Of a stretch of DNA of 64,000 nt, positions 49,774 through 58,864 are shown piece by piece. Made by a program: the position numbers and the translations under genes. Source of the stretch: Chitinophagaceae bacterium UBA4411 (GTDB lineage Bacteria > Bacteroidota > Bacteroidia > Chitinophagales > Chitinophagaceae); the NCBI GenBank assembly GCA_002400415.1, contig DGQP01000002.1:434001-498000 (forward strand). The letters are read 5' to 3'. A model generated the notes under the pieces. That model ran no database searches. It was given only the letters and a program-made list of their open reading frames with translations, and had not been told where the DNA came from. Position 1 is the stretch's first letter. Each line of letters begins with the position of its first letter.

Positions 49774-50678
49774 ACTAGAATGGCACTTCATAGATATTTT
49801 ATATCATTACTTTTGACACTTTCTGCTTCATTTGCTAGTGGACAGAAAATTGGAGTCATTAAACTGGACACTACAACATGCCCAGAGGGCTTTAATAATT
49901 TAATCCTTTCCGAAAAAAAAGTACAACTTGCTTTAGCTGGTGCTGAGAATTACATAGAATCACTAATTGGTAATAAATTTATTAAAAACATTTGTCTTAA
50001 CTATTGCGAATCCAGAGAAAGTGGTTTCCCAACATACTCTAAAAATATAAATGAACTTAGGCGACTGGGTGAAGACACTTGCTATGAGCTCCAGTATTTT
50101 GTTTTTGACAATACAGATACTATCGGTTATTTTCAATTACTTGTTGACAGAAACGGCAATCTAATTAAGTACGAGTATAGCTCTGATTTATTTAACCACC
50201 CTGAATTGATTACTGGCTTTAAAAAGCACTTTGAAAAGAAATTTAAATTCAGTTATTCACAAGCAGTAGAACTAGGAAAGCAAAAAGGCTTTTGGACAAA
50301 ACCTTACTTGCAATGTGATTTGGAAAACAAATTCATTTCTAAGATGAACGGTGACGTTTTCATTAAAGTAAAATACTATTGGTCTTTTTTTCAAATTTGG
50401 GACGGTGGTCATACTGCTATTTTAGATATTAATGCAGAAACAGGAAAGATTGAAAAGGAGTCATACATTCCAAGAATGCCGGGATAGCTGCAGCCAACAG
50501 AGGGTTTTGTGCAATGGCCGTCAGAATAAAATATCGTCGACAAAATAATGCCCAGCAGCATATCGGGCTATCACGGTCTTTTTTGAATATTATCTTTAAA
50601 AAGTAACTTTATTCTCCGGTGGGGATTCCGCAGCCGGCTTTCCGTAACTCCGATTGGCCACTGCACAAAGCCCTGGCC
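49764..50678 (+). mobile_element. gene cassette 2 (integron-like, 915 bp)
   Basis: Core GTTGGCTGCA starts the unit and the exact complement TGCAGCCAAC (50489-50498) begins its 3' site 2 bp after the stop codon. The variable bases GG/CC differ from AC/GT in cassette 1, a covariation expected for cassettes. Confidence 0.65.
49780..50487 (+). CDS. cassette gene 2, exported protein of unknown function
   Basis: The ATG at 49780 is 16 bp after the core; the in-frame TTG at 49765 lies inside the core itself and is rejected. The 235-residue product has a signal peptide (MALHRYFISLLLTLSASFAS). The mature part has three early cysteines (TTCPEGF, NICLNYCES) and a later DGGHTAILDINAETGKI segment. No family is recognised. 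The gene is distinctly A+T-rich compared with its neighbours. Confidence 0.75.
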   Translation: MALHRYFISLLLTLSASFASGQKIGVIKLDTTTCPEGFNNLILSEKKVQLALAGAENYIESLIGNKFIKNICLNYCESRESGFPTYSKNINELRRLGEDTCYELQYFVFDNTDTIGYFQLLVDRNGNLIKYEYSSDLFNHPELITGFKKHFEKKFKFSYSQAVELGKQKGFWTKPYLQCDLENKFISKMNGDVFIKVKYYWSFFQIWDGGHTAILDINAETGKIEKESYIPRMPG

Positions 50679-50688
50679 GTTGTACTTA
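50489..50688 (+). other. attC-like site 2 (between cassettes 2 and 3)
   Basis: Inverse core TGCAGCCAAC is at 50489-50498 and the next core begins GTTGTACTTA at 50679. A 19-bp arm at 50501-50519 pairs with 50656-50674 with two wobble-type differences. The left arm (AGGGTTTTGTGCAATGGCC) is related to that of site 1. At 200 bp it is longer than most attC sites. Confidence 0.55.
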
Positions 50689-50707
50689 AACCGACCGTTC
50701 TCAATCA

Positions 50708-51031
50708 ATGACAATATTTAAAAAGTTTTGGGGTAACCTATCAAATCTTTCTCGTTTTCATTTTGCTTGTAAATATGTATTTCCGACCGTGGCAATTTTT
50801 CTTACTTGGGGATGCCTTGGAAATTTTTATCAAACAAGGTTAGACAAAAGTCAACTGGTTCAAAATAATGGACAAGTGCAAAGTATCGACGTTGTTTTCG
50901 AGCAAGGAACAAAGTCATCATACAAGTATTATCCTTTTTACGCCGTTGTTGGTGTTTCTCACCAACAACCGAACTTCATGATTTTTCCAGCGCTTATCCC
51001 CAGCCTGCATAGCAGTTCACTAAAATGTTAA
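50708..51031 (+). pseudogene. cassette gene 3, probably truncated or frameshifted
   Basis: The ORF starts 29 bp after core GTTGTACTTA and codes for 107 residues with one membrane segment (about residues 24-40). After SYKYYPF the frame seems to change: one base back the DNA reads FTPLLVFLTNN, which looks more like a continued protein. The complement of its core (TAAGTACAAC) was not found downstream, so the 3' part of the cassette seems to be missing. Confidence 0.4.
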
Positions 51032-51058
51032 CTTCAGCAACCCCTTAAAACCAGCAAC

Positions 51059-51409
51059 ATGAAAATACGTTCCCTCGAACCCTTTGTGCCTTCCGGTCAG
51101 GATTTTGAAAAGTCCAAGGCCTTGTTTGCTGATCTCGGTTTCAACATTACCTGGGAAGCCGGCGGCTATGCCGGTCTCGAAAAAGATGGCTGCTCCTTTA
51201 TCTTACAGCACTGCGAAGAAAAAGCCTTTGCCGAAAACTTTATGCTGACTGTGAAAGTGGATGATGTGGTGGCCTTCCGCAACGAATTGCTGGAAAAAGG
51301 GCTGGCAGAAAAGTATGGTATCCGGATAGGAGCCGTCACCCAACAGCCCTATGGCAAAGAAGTGAATATGACCGATATCGCCGGTGTGTGCTGGCATTTC
51401 GTGGAATAA
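51059..51409 (+). CDS. VOC-family (glyoxalase/bleomycin-resistance fold) protein
   Basis: The 116-residue protein has the beta-alpha-beta-beta-beta layout of one VOC unit repeated: FVPSGQDFEKSKALFADLGF at the start, FILQHCEEKAFAENFMLTVKVDDVVAF in the middle and NMTDIAGVCWHFVE at the end. Metal-ligand residues typical of glyoxalase I are not all clear, so it may be a binding protein rather than an enzyme. It marks the return to ordinary chromosomal sequence after the cassette region. Confidence 0.85.
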   Translation: MKIRSLEPFVPSGQDFEKSKALFADLGFNITWEAGGYAGLEKDGCSFILQHCEEKAFAENFMLTVKVDDVVAFRNELLEKGLAEKYGIRIGAVTQQPYGKEVNMTDIAGVCWHFVE

Positions 51410-51450
51410 CAAAAAATAGAAACCGCCGGTGATCAGTTTTCTCCCAACAA

Positions 51451-51514
51451 CACAAAGACACGAAGCCACACTACGATTGTTATATTTATTCTTTGTGGCT
51501 TCGTGCCTTCGTGG
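51451..51514. repeat. CACAAAGACACGAAG-type inverted repeat
   Basis: The left arm 51451-51470 and right arm 51491-51514 pair over about 20 bp with two differences. It lies between convergent genes and matches the element at 44279-44335 in sequence and position. Confidence 0.7.
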
Positions 51515-51540
51515 CAACAGGTATTGCTGACAACGGCTGT

Positions 51541-52341
51541 TTACTGGTACACGAAATTCAATGCCGAAGTGGTTTGCGGCTGGCCGGGAGACGTAATGGT
51601 GACATCAGCCTTCTCGGGTAAGCCATTGGCTTTATACGTATACGCATAGTTATATACATCTTCCGGTGTAAAATTGGCAGCAAAATGTTCTTCCTTCACC
51701 GGGTTGTTCTTCGCAGCAGGCTGCCAGAGCAGCGCCAGGAAATCACGGTGTTCATACAAAGGATTTGTTTTGTTGTCAAACTGCACATCCACATGCCCGG
51801 CACGGTTCAGTGTATTGGGCACTCCCATATTCATCATCACAACCGTCTGCACCGGGTTGCCCGCAGCATTATGTGTAAAGTTGAATTCAAGAAGCGGTTC
51901 AAAGCCGGCTCCCTGGTTCAGGTAAATGGTCACTCTCTTTAAAAGGTCTGCCTCCCAGGTATAATTGGTATAGCTGGTCCGCACTGCTCCGTCGAACATA
52001 TCGGCCCGTTTCATCACGTTGTTCTCATACACAGGAACGATCTTTTCGCCGGTAGTGCTGTTCACTTCACTGATCCTTTTTTGTGCATCATAGCTTACGG
52101 TAAAATCAACGATGGCGCCAGCGGTATTCAGTTCACTTTTTACGGTTGCTTTCTGGATGCTGCCATCGGCATTGTAAGTAAAGCGGATGAACTCATCACC
52201 GTTTTTGAATTCTTTGATCTTCGTGGCAGCGGGTGGTGGCGGGTTGCCGGTAGTACTTTCTTTCTGGCAGGAAGAAAAAGCAACGAGGCCAAACAAAGCT
52301 ATCATTGCCGTACGCAGTGGTTTGAATAAGGTTTTTTGCAT
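51541..52341 (-). CDS. lipoprotein with YD/RHS-like beta repeats
   Basis: The start at 52341 gives a lipoprotein leader (MQKTLFKPLRTAMIALFGLV, then AFSSC with Cys25). The 266-residue product contains strand-turn units such as FTYNADGSIQKATV, VSYDAQKRISEVN and FTHNAAGNPVQTVV that resemble YD/RHS repeats of cell-surface proteins in Bacteroidota (DUF4595-like). It is probably displayed on the outer membrane or in the periplasm. No catalytic residue is visible. Confidence 0.75.
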   Translation of the reverse strand: MQKTLFKPLRTAMIALFGLVAFSSCQKESTTGNPPPPAATKIKEFKNGDEFIRFTYNADGSIQKATVKSELNTAGAIVDFTVSYDAQKRISEVNSTTGEKIVPVYENNVMKRADMFDGAVRTSYTNYTWEADLLKRVTIYLNQGAGFEPLLEFNFTHNAAGNPVQTVVMMNMGVPNTLNRAGHVDVQFDNKTNPLYEHRDFLALLWQPAAKNNPVKEEHFAANFTPEDVYNYAYTYKANGLPEKADVTITSPGQPQTTSALNFVYQ

Positions 52342-52572
52342 AACAATTTTTTTCGGGTTTGTTGATGACTCAAAACAACAGCAGCCTAACCTGAAAAAAA
52401 CCGGCAAACGGATGAATTGTATTATTTAATCACTGAATTGCGTTAACATTTCTTTGATGACAGCTGTGGAAATAGAAGAAGTATTAAACGGTGACGGAAC
52501 AATGACAGGCAGGTTACCAATTACGATTTCAAGAGGCTTGCTCCCGGCTAATGACGCAGGACTAACGACTCT

Positions 52573-53718
52573 CTAAAGCGCATTAATCTTCACCAGCAGT
52601 TTTTCCGCCAGTTTACTGTCAATTGGTCTGAGTTCATTATACATGCTGGTGGCATTGATCTTATCCTTCAGTTGTATATAAACCAGCCCGCTGTAATACC
52701 TGCAGAGTGCATTTTTATTATCAATACTGATTCCTTTACGGAAAGTCGCAAGGGCTTCCGTGTTTTTGCCGGTCATATATTGTGCATAGCCCAGTTCGGT
52801 GTAACCGGCAGTCAGTTTATTATCCAGTTCCAGCGATTTGGTGAGCAATGGAATGGCTTCACTATACTGGCTTTTTTCGTTATAACACCAGCCCAAACCA
52901 AAATGAGAACCGGAACTTCTGGGATTGTACTGGATGGCTTTTTTATAACTTTCGATAGCATCATCCACCCGTGCCGGGCTATAATTCCTGCGGTACACAT
53001 CCCCGATCCCTTTGTAGGCAGTTCCGTTTTCAGGGGTTATCCGCAAGGCATTCCGGTAAGCCGCAATAGCAGAGTCATTCATTTTTTGCTTGTAATATGC
53101 AAAGCCGATCTCGTTGTAGGTCGATGTTTTTTCTTCGATTTTTATTGCCTTGCCAAGCCAGTACAAAGCGTTGGTAAAATCCTCGGTGGCATTATAAATA
53201 TACCCGAGGTTGTAGCAGGCCGGTTCGTTTTCCCCATCTTTCTCCACACATTTTTTATATGCTTCGATAGCTTCGGAATAGCTCTTCATGTTTTGATACA
53301 CATCCCCTTTCTGCCGCCAGGCCAGTGCATAAGAAGGCCGGATGGCTATGGCTTTATCCAGGCTGCTCAATGCCTCCGTGTATTTCCCCAGCTTCTTATA
53401 TGCATAGCCCATCTCCTGCCATGCCTCTGCATGACTTTTATTGATAGCCACTGCTTTTTGAAGGCGGTCAACCGCTTTATCATACTGCTCCAGGTCGTTA
53501 TAGCACCAGCCGGCTTTGTAAAAAGCCGCATCGTACCGGCTGTTTAGACCGGCCGCTTTATCAAAAGCCCGGGCCGCTTCTTCGTATTCCTTGTTGTCAA
53601 ACAACTCCTGCCCTTCGTTATACCATTCTATAGCTGTGGTTTGGGCAATTGCAAAAGATACACAACAGCATGTTACAGCTGCCAGGGCGGTTTTCTTTAA
53701 TAACTGAAGCATATTCAT
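52573..53718 (-). CDS. exported tetratricopeptide-repeat protein
   Basis: Starting at the ATG at 53718 (a second ATG is two codons later), the 381-residue product has a signal peptide and about ten TPR units, for example YNEGQELFDNKEYEEAARAF, AWQEMGYAYKKLGKYTEALS and GYTELGYAQYMTGKNTEALA. TPR arrays bind partner proteins; no second domain is seen. It is probably periplasmic. The upstream in-frame ATG at 53760 would place extra residues before the signal peptide. Confidence 0.88.
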   Translation of the reverse strand: MNMLQLLKKTALAAVTCCCVSFAIAQTTAIEWYNEGQELFDNKEYEEAARAFDKAAGLNSRYDAAFYKAGWCYNDLEQYDKAVDRLQKAVAINKSHAEAWQEMGYAYKKLGKYTEALSSLDKAIAIRPSYALAWRQKGDVYQNMKSYSEAIEAYKKCVEKDGENEPACYNLGYIYNATEDFTNALYWLGKAIKIEEKTSTYNEIGFAYYKQKMNDSAIAAYRNALRITPENGTAYKGIGDVYRRNYSPARVDDAIESYKKAIQYNPRSSGSHFGLGWCYNEKSQYSEAIPLLTKSLELDNKLTAGYTELGYAQYMTGKNTEALATFRKGISIDNKNALCRYYSGLVYIQLKDKINATSMYNELRPIDSKLAEKLLVKINAL

Positions 53719-53952
53719 ACAAGTTTGTCCTAAAAATAATACCCGGCCGGGTTTGTGCAATACCTTATGACGGGTATTTTAAAGTTGAGAATTGAAAACC
53801 GGTAAGATACCCCCGGTTTTTTCTGTTTGTTATTGCACTAATTCCACCCCTCCGGGGAGCGGATAGTTCATGAAGACACATTGAAGAAAAAAGAATTACC
53901 CGGGTTTAGGGAACAACCTGATTATAAACTACCAACTCCAAATCACCAATTG

Positions 53953-55497
53953 CTACCTGCTTCCTTTTAAAAACTTTTCCCGGATCACATCCTGCACATT
54001 CACCCCGCTGATCTTACTCTCGAGCCAGGAGATCACATCGAGGTATACAAAGGCTCGGCTCTCCAGCGGGTTGCCTTCATACTTTTTTAATTTTGCCAAT
54101 AGTTTTTCAAACTCCGGTTTCAGGGCATGTGCACCCACATGGAAGGAACGGCGCAGGAAATCGAACATTTCTTCTTCCACTTTACTCAGGTTTTCCATCC
54201 GGGCCATATAGCGGTAGACCGATTTGATCAGGTATTCAAGCAGGTCAAAATTGCCAAGCTCATAATGTGCAATCAGGTGTAATAAACGGGCATAGCATTG
54301 CAGGTCGGTCCGCAGGTCGCCTTTCTGGTTGATGATGCGGTTGAGATAATCAATAGCTCTTTCATTATCGCCGCTGCCAAAATACAAGCTGGCAATCTTA
54401 TAATAGAAGACTAAAACCCGGTGTGTATCTAAGTAAGGCCCGTATTCCTTCAGCATCTCTTCCAGGAAAGGAACCAGGCGAAGGCCCTTGGTGAAAGTGC
54501 CCTGTAAAAAATAAAGGTTGATACGGGAAGTATACAAATACTGGTAAGCCAGTATCCTGTTGTTCTCGTTCTGCGCCACCAGCTTGCTGGATGTAAACCG
54601 TTCAAAACGTTTGATGGCTTCAGCCAGTTTTTTATGATTGAGCAGGTCGAAGTAGGCTCCCATCAAATTGTGCATCCCCTTGATATAAGTGGCCGTTTCT
54701 GTTTGCAGCATCCCGGGATGTTCCTCAAAGAGATTTACCCATTTTTGCGAATAGCGGTAATACTGTAAAAAATCCTGGCGGATGAAGGCCGACCAGCAAT
54801 AACTCTGGTAGAGATACATTTTTTCATAAAAGCCTTTCAGGTGGCCTGTCTCGGCCGGCAAATGTTTCTCAAAGAACTGCTGTACTTCTTTTACATCTTT
54901 TTCATTCCGGGCATGGCCGTTCTGGATATACCAGCTATACAATTGCAGGGAAAGATTGGATAGTTGGTTCACCACGGACAATTGTTCATTCACCGCATCA
55001 GATTCAGCTGTTAACTGGTCAGCACGGTTCTGCATACTGCGGGTGATATATAATGCCTCGATCTTTTTTTCAAAAAATAATGCCTGTTGCAGGTAGGTCA
55101 GCTGGTGATAAGCTTTGGCTGTTTCTTTTAATTTTTCCAGAACCTTGAGCGTTTGCAGGTAGAGCCCTTTATTGAATAAGATGCGGGCATGATCCATCTG
55201 CTCATGCAACTGGATATCAATATTGTTTTCTTCTCGGATCAGCCGCAGGCTGGCAAGTATCTGTTTGTACAAATGGGCCTTGCTGTTGGAGAGTTGCTGC
55301 TTCTTGATGCCAGTGGCTTTTTTCAGCAATTGCTTCTCATCATACTCCGTCATTTTATCGAGGGCATCAAAAAGCCGGATGGTCTTCAGGTCATCCGTAC
55401 CGGAATTTCGCCTGACAAAGAGCTTGAAATTGCGTTTTTCGCTCTTTTCCAGCGATTTTACCAGTTGAAACAGGGCATCAATTGAACGGTTGGCCAT
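53953..55497 (-). CDS. large helical protein of unknown function
   Basis: The 514-residue cytoplasmic protein is almost wholly alpha-helical by pattern, with TPR-like pairs of helices (for example ILFNKGLYLQTLKVLEKLKE and IASLYFGSGDNERAIDYLNR). The N-terminal 90 residues (LVKSLEKSEKRNFKLFVRRN ... KAHLYKQILASLRLI) look like a separate conserved domain. It is divergent from leuA. No enzymatic motif is visible. Its length and layout match proteins commonly listed as hypothetical in Bacteroidota. Confidence 0.8.
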   Translation of the reverse strand: MANRSIDALFQLVKSLEKSEKRNFKLFVRRNSGTDDLKTIRLFDALDKMTEYDEKQLLKKATGIKKQQLSNSKAHLYKQILASLRLIREENNIDIQLHEQMDHARILFNKGLYLQTLKVLEKLKETAKAYHQLTYLQQALFFEKKIEALYITRSMQNRADQLTAESDAVNEQLSVVNQLSNLSLQLYSWYIQNGHARNEKDVKEVQQFFEKHLPAETGHLKGFYEKMYLYQSYCWSAFIRQDFLQYYRYSQKWVNLFEEHPGMLQTETATYIKGMHNLMGAYFDLLNHKKLAEAIKRFERFTSSKLVAQNENNRILAYQYLYTSRINLYFLQGTFTKGLRLVPFLEEMLKEYGPYLDTHRVLVFYYKIASLYFGSGDNERAIDYLNRIINQKGDLRTDLQCYARLLHLIAHYELGNFDLLEYLIKSVYRYMARMENLSKVEEEMFDFLRRSFHVGAHALKPEFEKLLAKLKKYEGNPLESRAFVYLDVISWLESKISGVNVQDVIREKFLKGSR

Positions 55498-55542
55498 CGT
55501 AATTCCAAAAATTTAAAATCCTTACCAGTAAAGAGTTTCAGC

Positions 55543-55573
55543 GGATTTTAGCCCCCTTGCGGGCTGTAAATCC
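55543..55573. repeat. imperfect hairpin upstream of leuA
   Basis: GGATTT/AAATCC and AGCCC/GGGCT form an interrupted stem around CCTTGC. It lies between the divergent helical-protein gene and leuA. No leader peptide rich in Leu codons was found here. Confidence 0.4.
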
Positions 55574-55696
55574 TTCCCTATTTTGATTTCCCTTCCCCCT
55601 TTATTGCCGGTAATTTAGACGGGCAGGTTTGATAATGAACAAGTACAAAAATAAGCCCCCTGCATTTTTATCTCACATCCAATATATCAATTAATT

Positions 55697-56860
55697 ATGG
55701 CAGACGGAAAAGTTCACATTTTTGATACCACCCTCCGCGATGGTGAACAGGTGCCCGGTTGCAAGTTGAATACCAAAGAGAAGCTTGGGCTGGCACTGCA
55801 ACTGCAGGAACTCGGTGTTGATATTATTGAAGCCGGATTCCCGATCTCCTCACCCGGTGATTTTGAATCGGTGAACGAGATCTCTAAAGTAATAAAGAAC
55901 GCCACGGTTTGCGGGCTGACCCGTGCCGTGCAAAAAGATATAGAAGTGGCTGCCGAAGCATTGAAGCCGGCGGTACGGCCCCGGATACATACCGGTATCG
56001 GATCTTCCGACAACCATATCAAATACAAATTCAATTCAACCCGGGAAGAGATTTTAGAAAGAGCTGTTGCGGCAGTGAAACTGGCCAGGAATTACGTGGA
56101 TGATGTGGAATTCTATGCAGAAGATGCAGGCCGTGCCGACCTGGAGTTCTTAGCAAAACTTACTGAAGCCGTGATCAAAGCCGGGGCCACCGTGGTAAAT
56201 ATCCCCGATACCACCGGTTTTTGTTTGCCTCACCAGTATGCCGAGAAGATGACCTATCTGGTGAATCATGTTCCCAATATTGATAAAGCCATTCTTTCCT
56301 GTCATTGTCATAATGACCTGGGATTAGCAACCGCTAATTCCATCGCCGGCGCTATTGCCGGCGCCCGGCAGATTGAATGTACTATTAATGGTATTGGTGA
56401 AAGAGCGGGTAACACTTCCCTCGAAGAAGTGGTGATGACGATCCGTAAACATCCTGAACTGAATCTCTACACGAAGATTGACCCGAAGAAATTATTACCG
56501 ATGAGCCGCCTTGTATCCGATACGATGCGGATGCTGGTGCAACCCAATAAAGCCGTGGTGGGCGATAATGCCTTTTCACACTCCTCGGGTATTCACCAGG
56601 ACGGTTTTTTGAAAGAGGCAACAACCTACGAAATCATTGCGCCGGAAGAAGTGGGTGCGGATACATCTAAGATTGTGCTGACAGCAAGAAGCGGAAGAAG
56701 TGCGCTGGCCTATCGTTTTAAAAACCTGGGCTACAGTTTCGACCGCAACCAGGTGGATGATCTCTATGAACGTTTCCTGAAACTGGCCGATTCCAAAAAA
56801 GAAGTGGATGATTCAGATCTTAAAATAATGGCGGCAACAATCGCAGTAGAAGCAATATAA
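55697..56860 (+). CDS. leuA: 2-isopropylmalate synthase, short form
   Basis: The enzyme condenses acetyl-CoA with 2-ketoisovalerate in the first step of leucine synthesis. The 387-residue TIM barrel shows FDTTLRDGEQVPG at the start (metal and substrate residues), GIGSSDNHIKYKFN, and the metal-binding SCHCHNDLGLATANS. The protein stops after a short linker, so the C-terminal LeuA regulatory domain (about 120 residues) that binds leucine in full-length enzymes is absent. It heads leuACDB with 3 bp to leuC. A homocitrate or citramalate synthase is possible but the neighbours favour LeuA. Confidence 0.93.
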   Translation: MADGKVHIFDTTLRDGEQVPGCKLNTKEKLGLALQLQELGVDIIEAGFPISSPGDFESVNEISKVIKNATVCGLTRAVQKDIEVAAEALKPAVRPRIHTGIGSSDNHIKYKFNSTREEILERAVAAVKLARNYVDDVEFYAEDAGRADLEFLAKLTEAVIKAGATVVNIPDTTGFCLPHQYAEKMTYLVNHVPNIDKAILSCHCHNDLGLATANSIAGAIAGARQIECTINGIGERAGNTSLEEVVMTIRKHPELNLYTKIDPKKLLPMSRLVSDTMRMLVQPNKAVVGDNAFSHSSGIHQDGFLKEATTYEIIAPEEVGADTSKIVLTARSGRSALAYRFKNLGYSFDRNQVDDLYERFLKLADSKKEVDDSDLKIMAATIAVEAI

Positions 56861-56863
56861 TTT

Positions 56864-58264
56864 ATGGCAAAAAGTCTATTTGAAAAAATATGGGAGAAGC
56901 ATGTTGTCAAAACGATTGATGACGGGCCATCGGTATTATATATTGATAAGCACTTTATTCATGAAGTGACCAGCCCCCAGGCTTTTACCGGTTTGAATAA
57001 AAGAGGGATCAGGGTATTCCGGCCGCAACAGGTGGTGGCAACAGCCGATCATAATGTGCCGACCCTGAACCAGCATTTACCGATCAAAGAAGAGTTATCA
57101 AGATTGCAGGTGGAGGCGTTGATAAAGAACTGCGCCGAACATGGTATTGAATTATATGGTCTCGGGCACCCGTTTCAGGGCATTGTGCATGTGATAGGGC
57201 CTGAACTGGGTATTACACAACCAGGCATGACTATCGTATGCGGCGACAGCCATACCTCCACGCATGGTGCATTTGGTTCCATTGCTTTTGGTATCGGCAC
57301 CAGCGAAGTGGAAATGGTTTTTGCATCCCAATGTTTATTGCAAAGCAAACCCAAACTGATGCGCATTAACGTGGAAGGTGTGCTGAATAAAGGCGTGGTA
57401 TCAAAAGATATTGTACTCTATATTCTTTCTAAAATTTCTGCCAGTGGCGCCACCGGTTATGCCGTGGAGTTTGCAGGTTCTGCAATCCGTTCTTTAAGCA
57501 TGGAAGCCAGAATGACCATTTGCAATATGAGTATTGAAATGGGAGCAAGGTGTGGCATGATCGCACCGGATGAAACGACCTTTGCTTATATCAAAGGAAG
57601 AAAATTTGCTCCGCAAGGTGCGGAATGGGATAAAAAAGTAGCGGAATGGAAACAATTGTTTTCTGATGCAGATGCTCCATTCGACCAGGAAGTTTTCATC
57701 AACGCAGCAGCTATTGAGCCCATGATCACTTATGGTACTAACCCGGGTATGGGTATTGGTGTGAGTGAAACCATTCCTACTACTGAAACGATCAATGATA
57801 CCGACCGGTCCGGTCTTGCCAAATCATTAGCCTATATGGGACTTGAACAGGGCGCTGCCATCAAAGGACAGAAGATTGATTATGTTTTTATCGGCAGCTG
57901 CACCAATTCACGAATCGAAGACCTGCGGATGGTGGCTTCTTTTGTAAAAGGGAAAAAGAAAGCTGATGGTGTGGAAGTATGGATCGTTCCGGGCAGTAAA
58001 CAGGTGGAGGCGCAGGCCATACAGGAAGGCATTGATAAAATTTTTGAAGAAGCCGGTTTCCAGTTGCGGCAACCCGGTTGTTCGGCCTGCCTGGGTATGA
58101 ATGAAGACAAGATACCGGCGGGTAAATATTGCATCTCTACCTCCAACCGGAATTTCGAAGGAAGACAGGGTGCAGGTGCAAGAACATTATTAGCAAGCCC
58201 GTTAACGGCAGCTGCGGCGGCTGTTACCGGTGTTATTACAGATGTAAGAGAATTGTTGAACTGA
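56864..58264 (+). CDS. leuC: 3-isopropylmalate dehydratase large subunit
   Basis: The 466-residue subunit carries the [4Fe-4S] cluster of isopropylmalate isomerase; cysteines are seen in FIGSCTNSRIEDL and PGCSACLGMNEDK. CGDSHTSTHGAFGSIAFGIGTSEVE is the family's central signature. It lies 3 bp after leuA and 2 bp before leuD. Confidence 0.97.
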   Translation: MAKSLFEKIWEKHVVKTIDDGPSVLYIDKHFIHEVTSPQAFTGLNKRGIRVFRPQQVVATADHNVPTLNQHLPIKEELSRLQVEALIKNCAEHGIELYGLGHPFQGIVHVIGPELGITQPGMTIVCGDSHTSTHGAFGSIAFGIGTSEVEMVFASQCLLQSKPKLMRINVEGVLNKGVVSKDIVLYILSKISASGATGYAVEFAGSAIRSLSMEARMTICNMSIEMGARCGMIAPDETTFAYIKGRKFAPQGAEWDKKVAEWKQLFSDADAPFDQEVFINAAAIEPMITYGTNPGMGIGVSETIPTTETINDTDRSGLAKSLAYMGLEQGAAIKGQKIDYVFIGSCTNSRIEDLRMVASFVKGKKKADGVEVWIVPGSKQVEAQAIQEGIDKIFEEAGFQLRQPGCSACLGMNEDKIPAGKYCISTSNRNFEGRQGAGARTLLASPLTAAAAAVTGVITDVRELLN

Positions 58265-58266
58265 TC

Positions 58267-58851
58267 ATGAAAGCATTAACTACCATACAAAGCAGGTTTG
58301 TTCCGGTCAATATCGAAAACATTGATACCGACCAGATCATCCCGGCCCGTTTTTTAAAAGCAACGACCCGGGAAGGTTTTGGAGAAAATTTATTCCGTGA
58401 CTGGCGTTATTATAATGACGATGAATCAAAGACCAGGGCCGATTTCCCGCTGAATATGTCACAGTTTGACGGTGAGATATTAGTGGCAGGTAAAAATTTT
58501 GGTTGCGGATCTTCCCGGGAACATGCCGCCTGGGCCATACTGGATTATGGATTCCGGGTGGTGGTCTCCAGTTTTTTCGCCGACATTTTCCGGAACAATG
58601 CATTGAACAACGGCGTACTCCCGGTGCAGGTGAGTGATGAATTCCTGCAACGGATCTTTTTGCAGGATAACAATACTGAACTCACCGTCGACCTGGAACA
58701 ACAAACCATAAGGATTAATTCTACGGGAGAACAGGAACACTTTGATATCAACAGCTATAAAAAGACCTGCCTGCTGAACGGCTATGATGATATTGATTTT
58801 TTACTGAGCAATAAAGCAGACATTGAAACATTTGAAAAACAACGAGTATAA
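58267..58851 (+). CDS. leuD: 3-isopropylmalate dehydratase small subunit
   Basis: The ATG at 58267 gives the standard 194 residues (MKALTTIQSRFVPVNIENID); an open frame extends back into leuC but is a shadow. The swivel domain shows IDTDQIIPARFLK and GCGSSREHAAWAI, whose Arg binds the substrate carboxylate. It completes isomerisation of 2- to 3-isopropylmalate with LeuC. Confidence 0.97.
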   Translation: MKALTTIQSRFVPVNIENIDTDQIIPARFLKATTREGFGENLFRDWRYYNDDESKTRADFPLNMSQFDGEILVAGKNFGCGSSREHAAWAILDYGFRVVVSSFFADIFRNNALNNGVLPVQVSDEFLQRIFLQDNNTELTVDLEQQTIRINSTGEQEHFDINSYKKTCLLNGYDDIDFLLSNKADIETFEKQRV

Positions 58852-58864
58852 ATAAAACCCTGTC

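Noticed and set aside
52672..53547. Long open frame on the plus strand opposite the TPR gene
   Set aside because: It mirrors the codon pattern of the TPR gene and has no recognisable domain or start context. The minus-strand gene has clear repeats and a signal peptide.
55620..55696. Leucine leader peptide before leuA
   Set aside because: The only short ORF there (MNKYKNKPPAFLSHIQYIN) has one Leu and no codon run, and no terminator with an alternative pairing was found.
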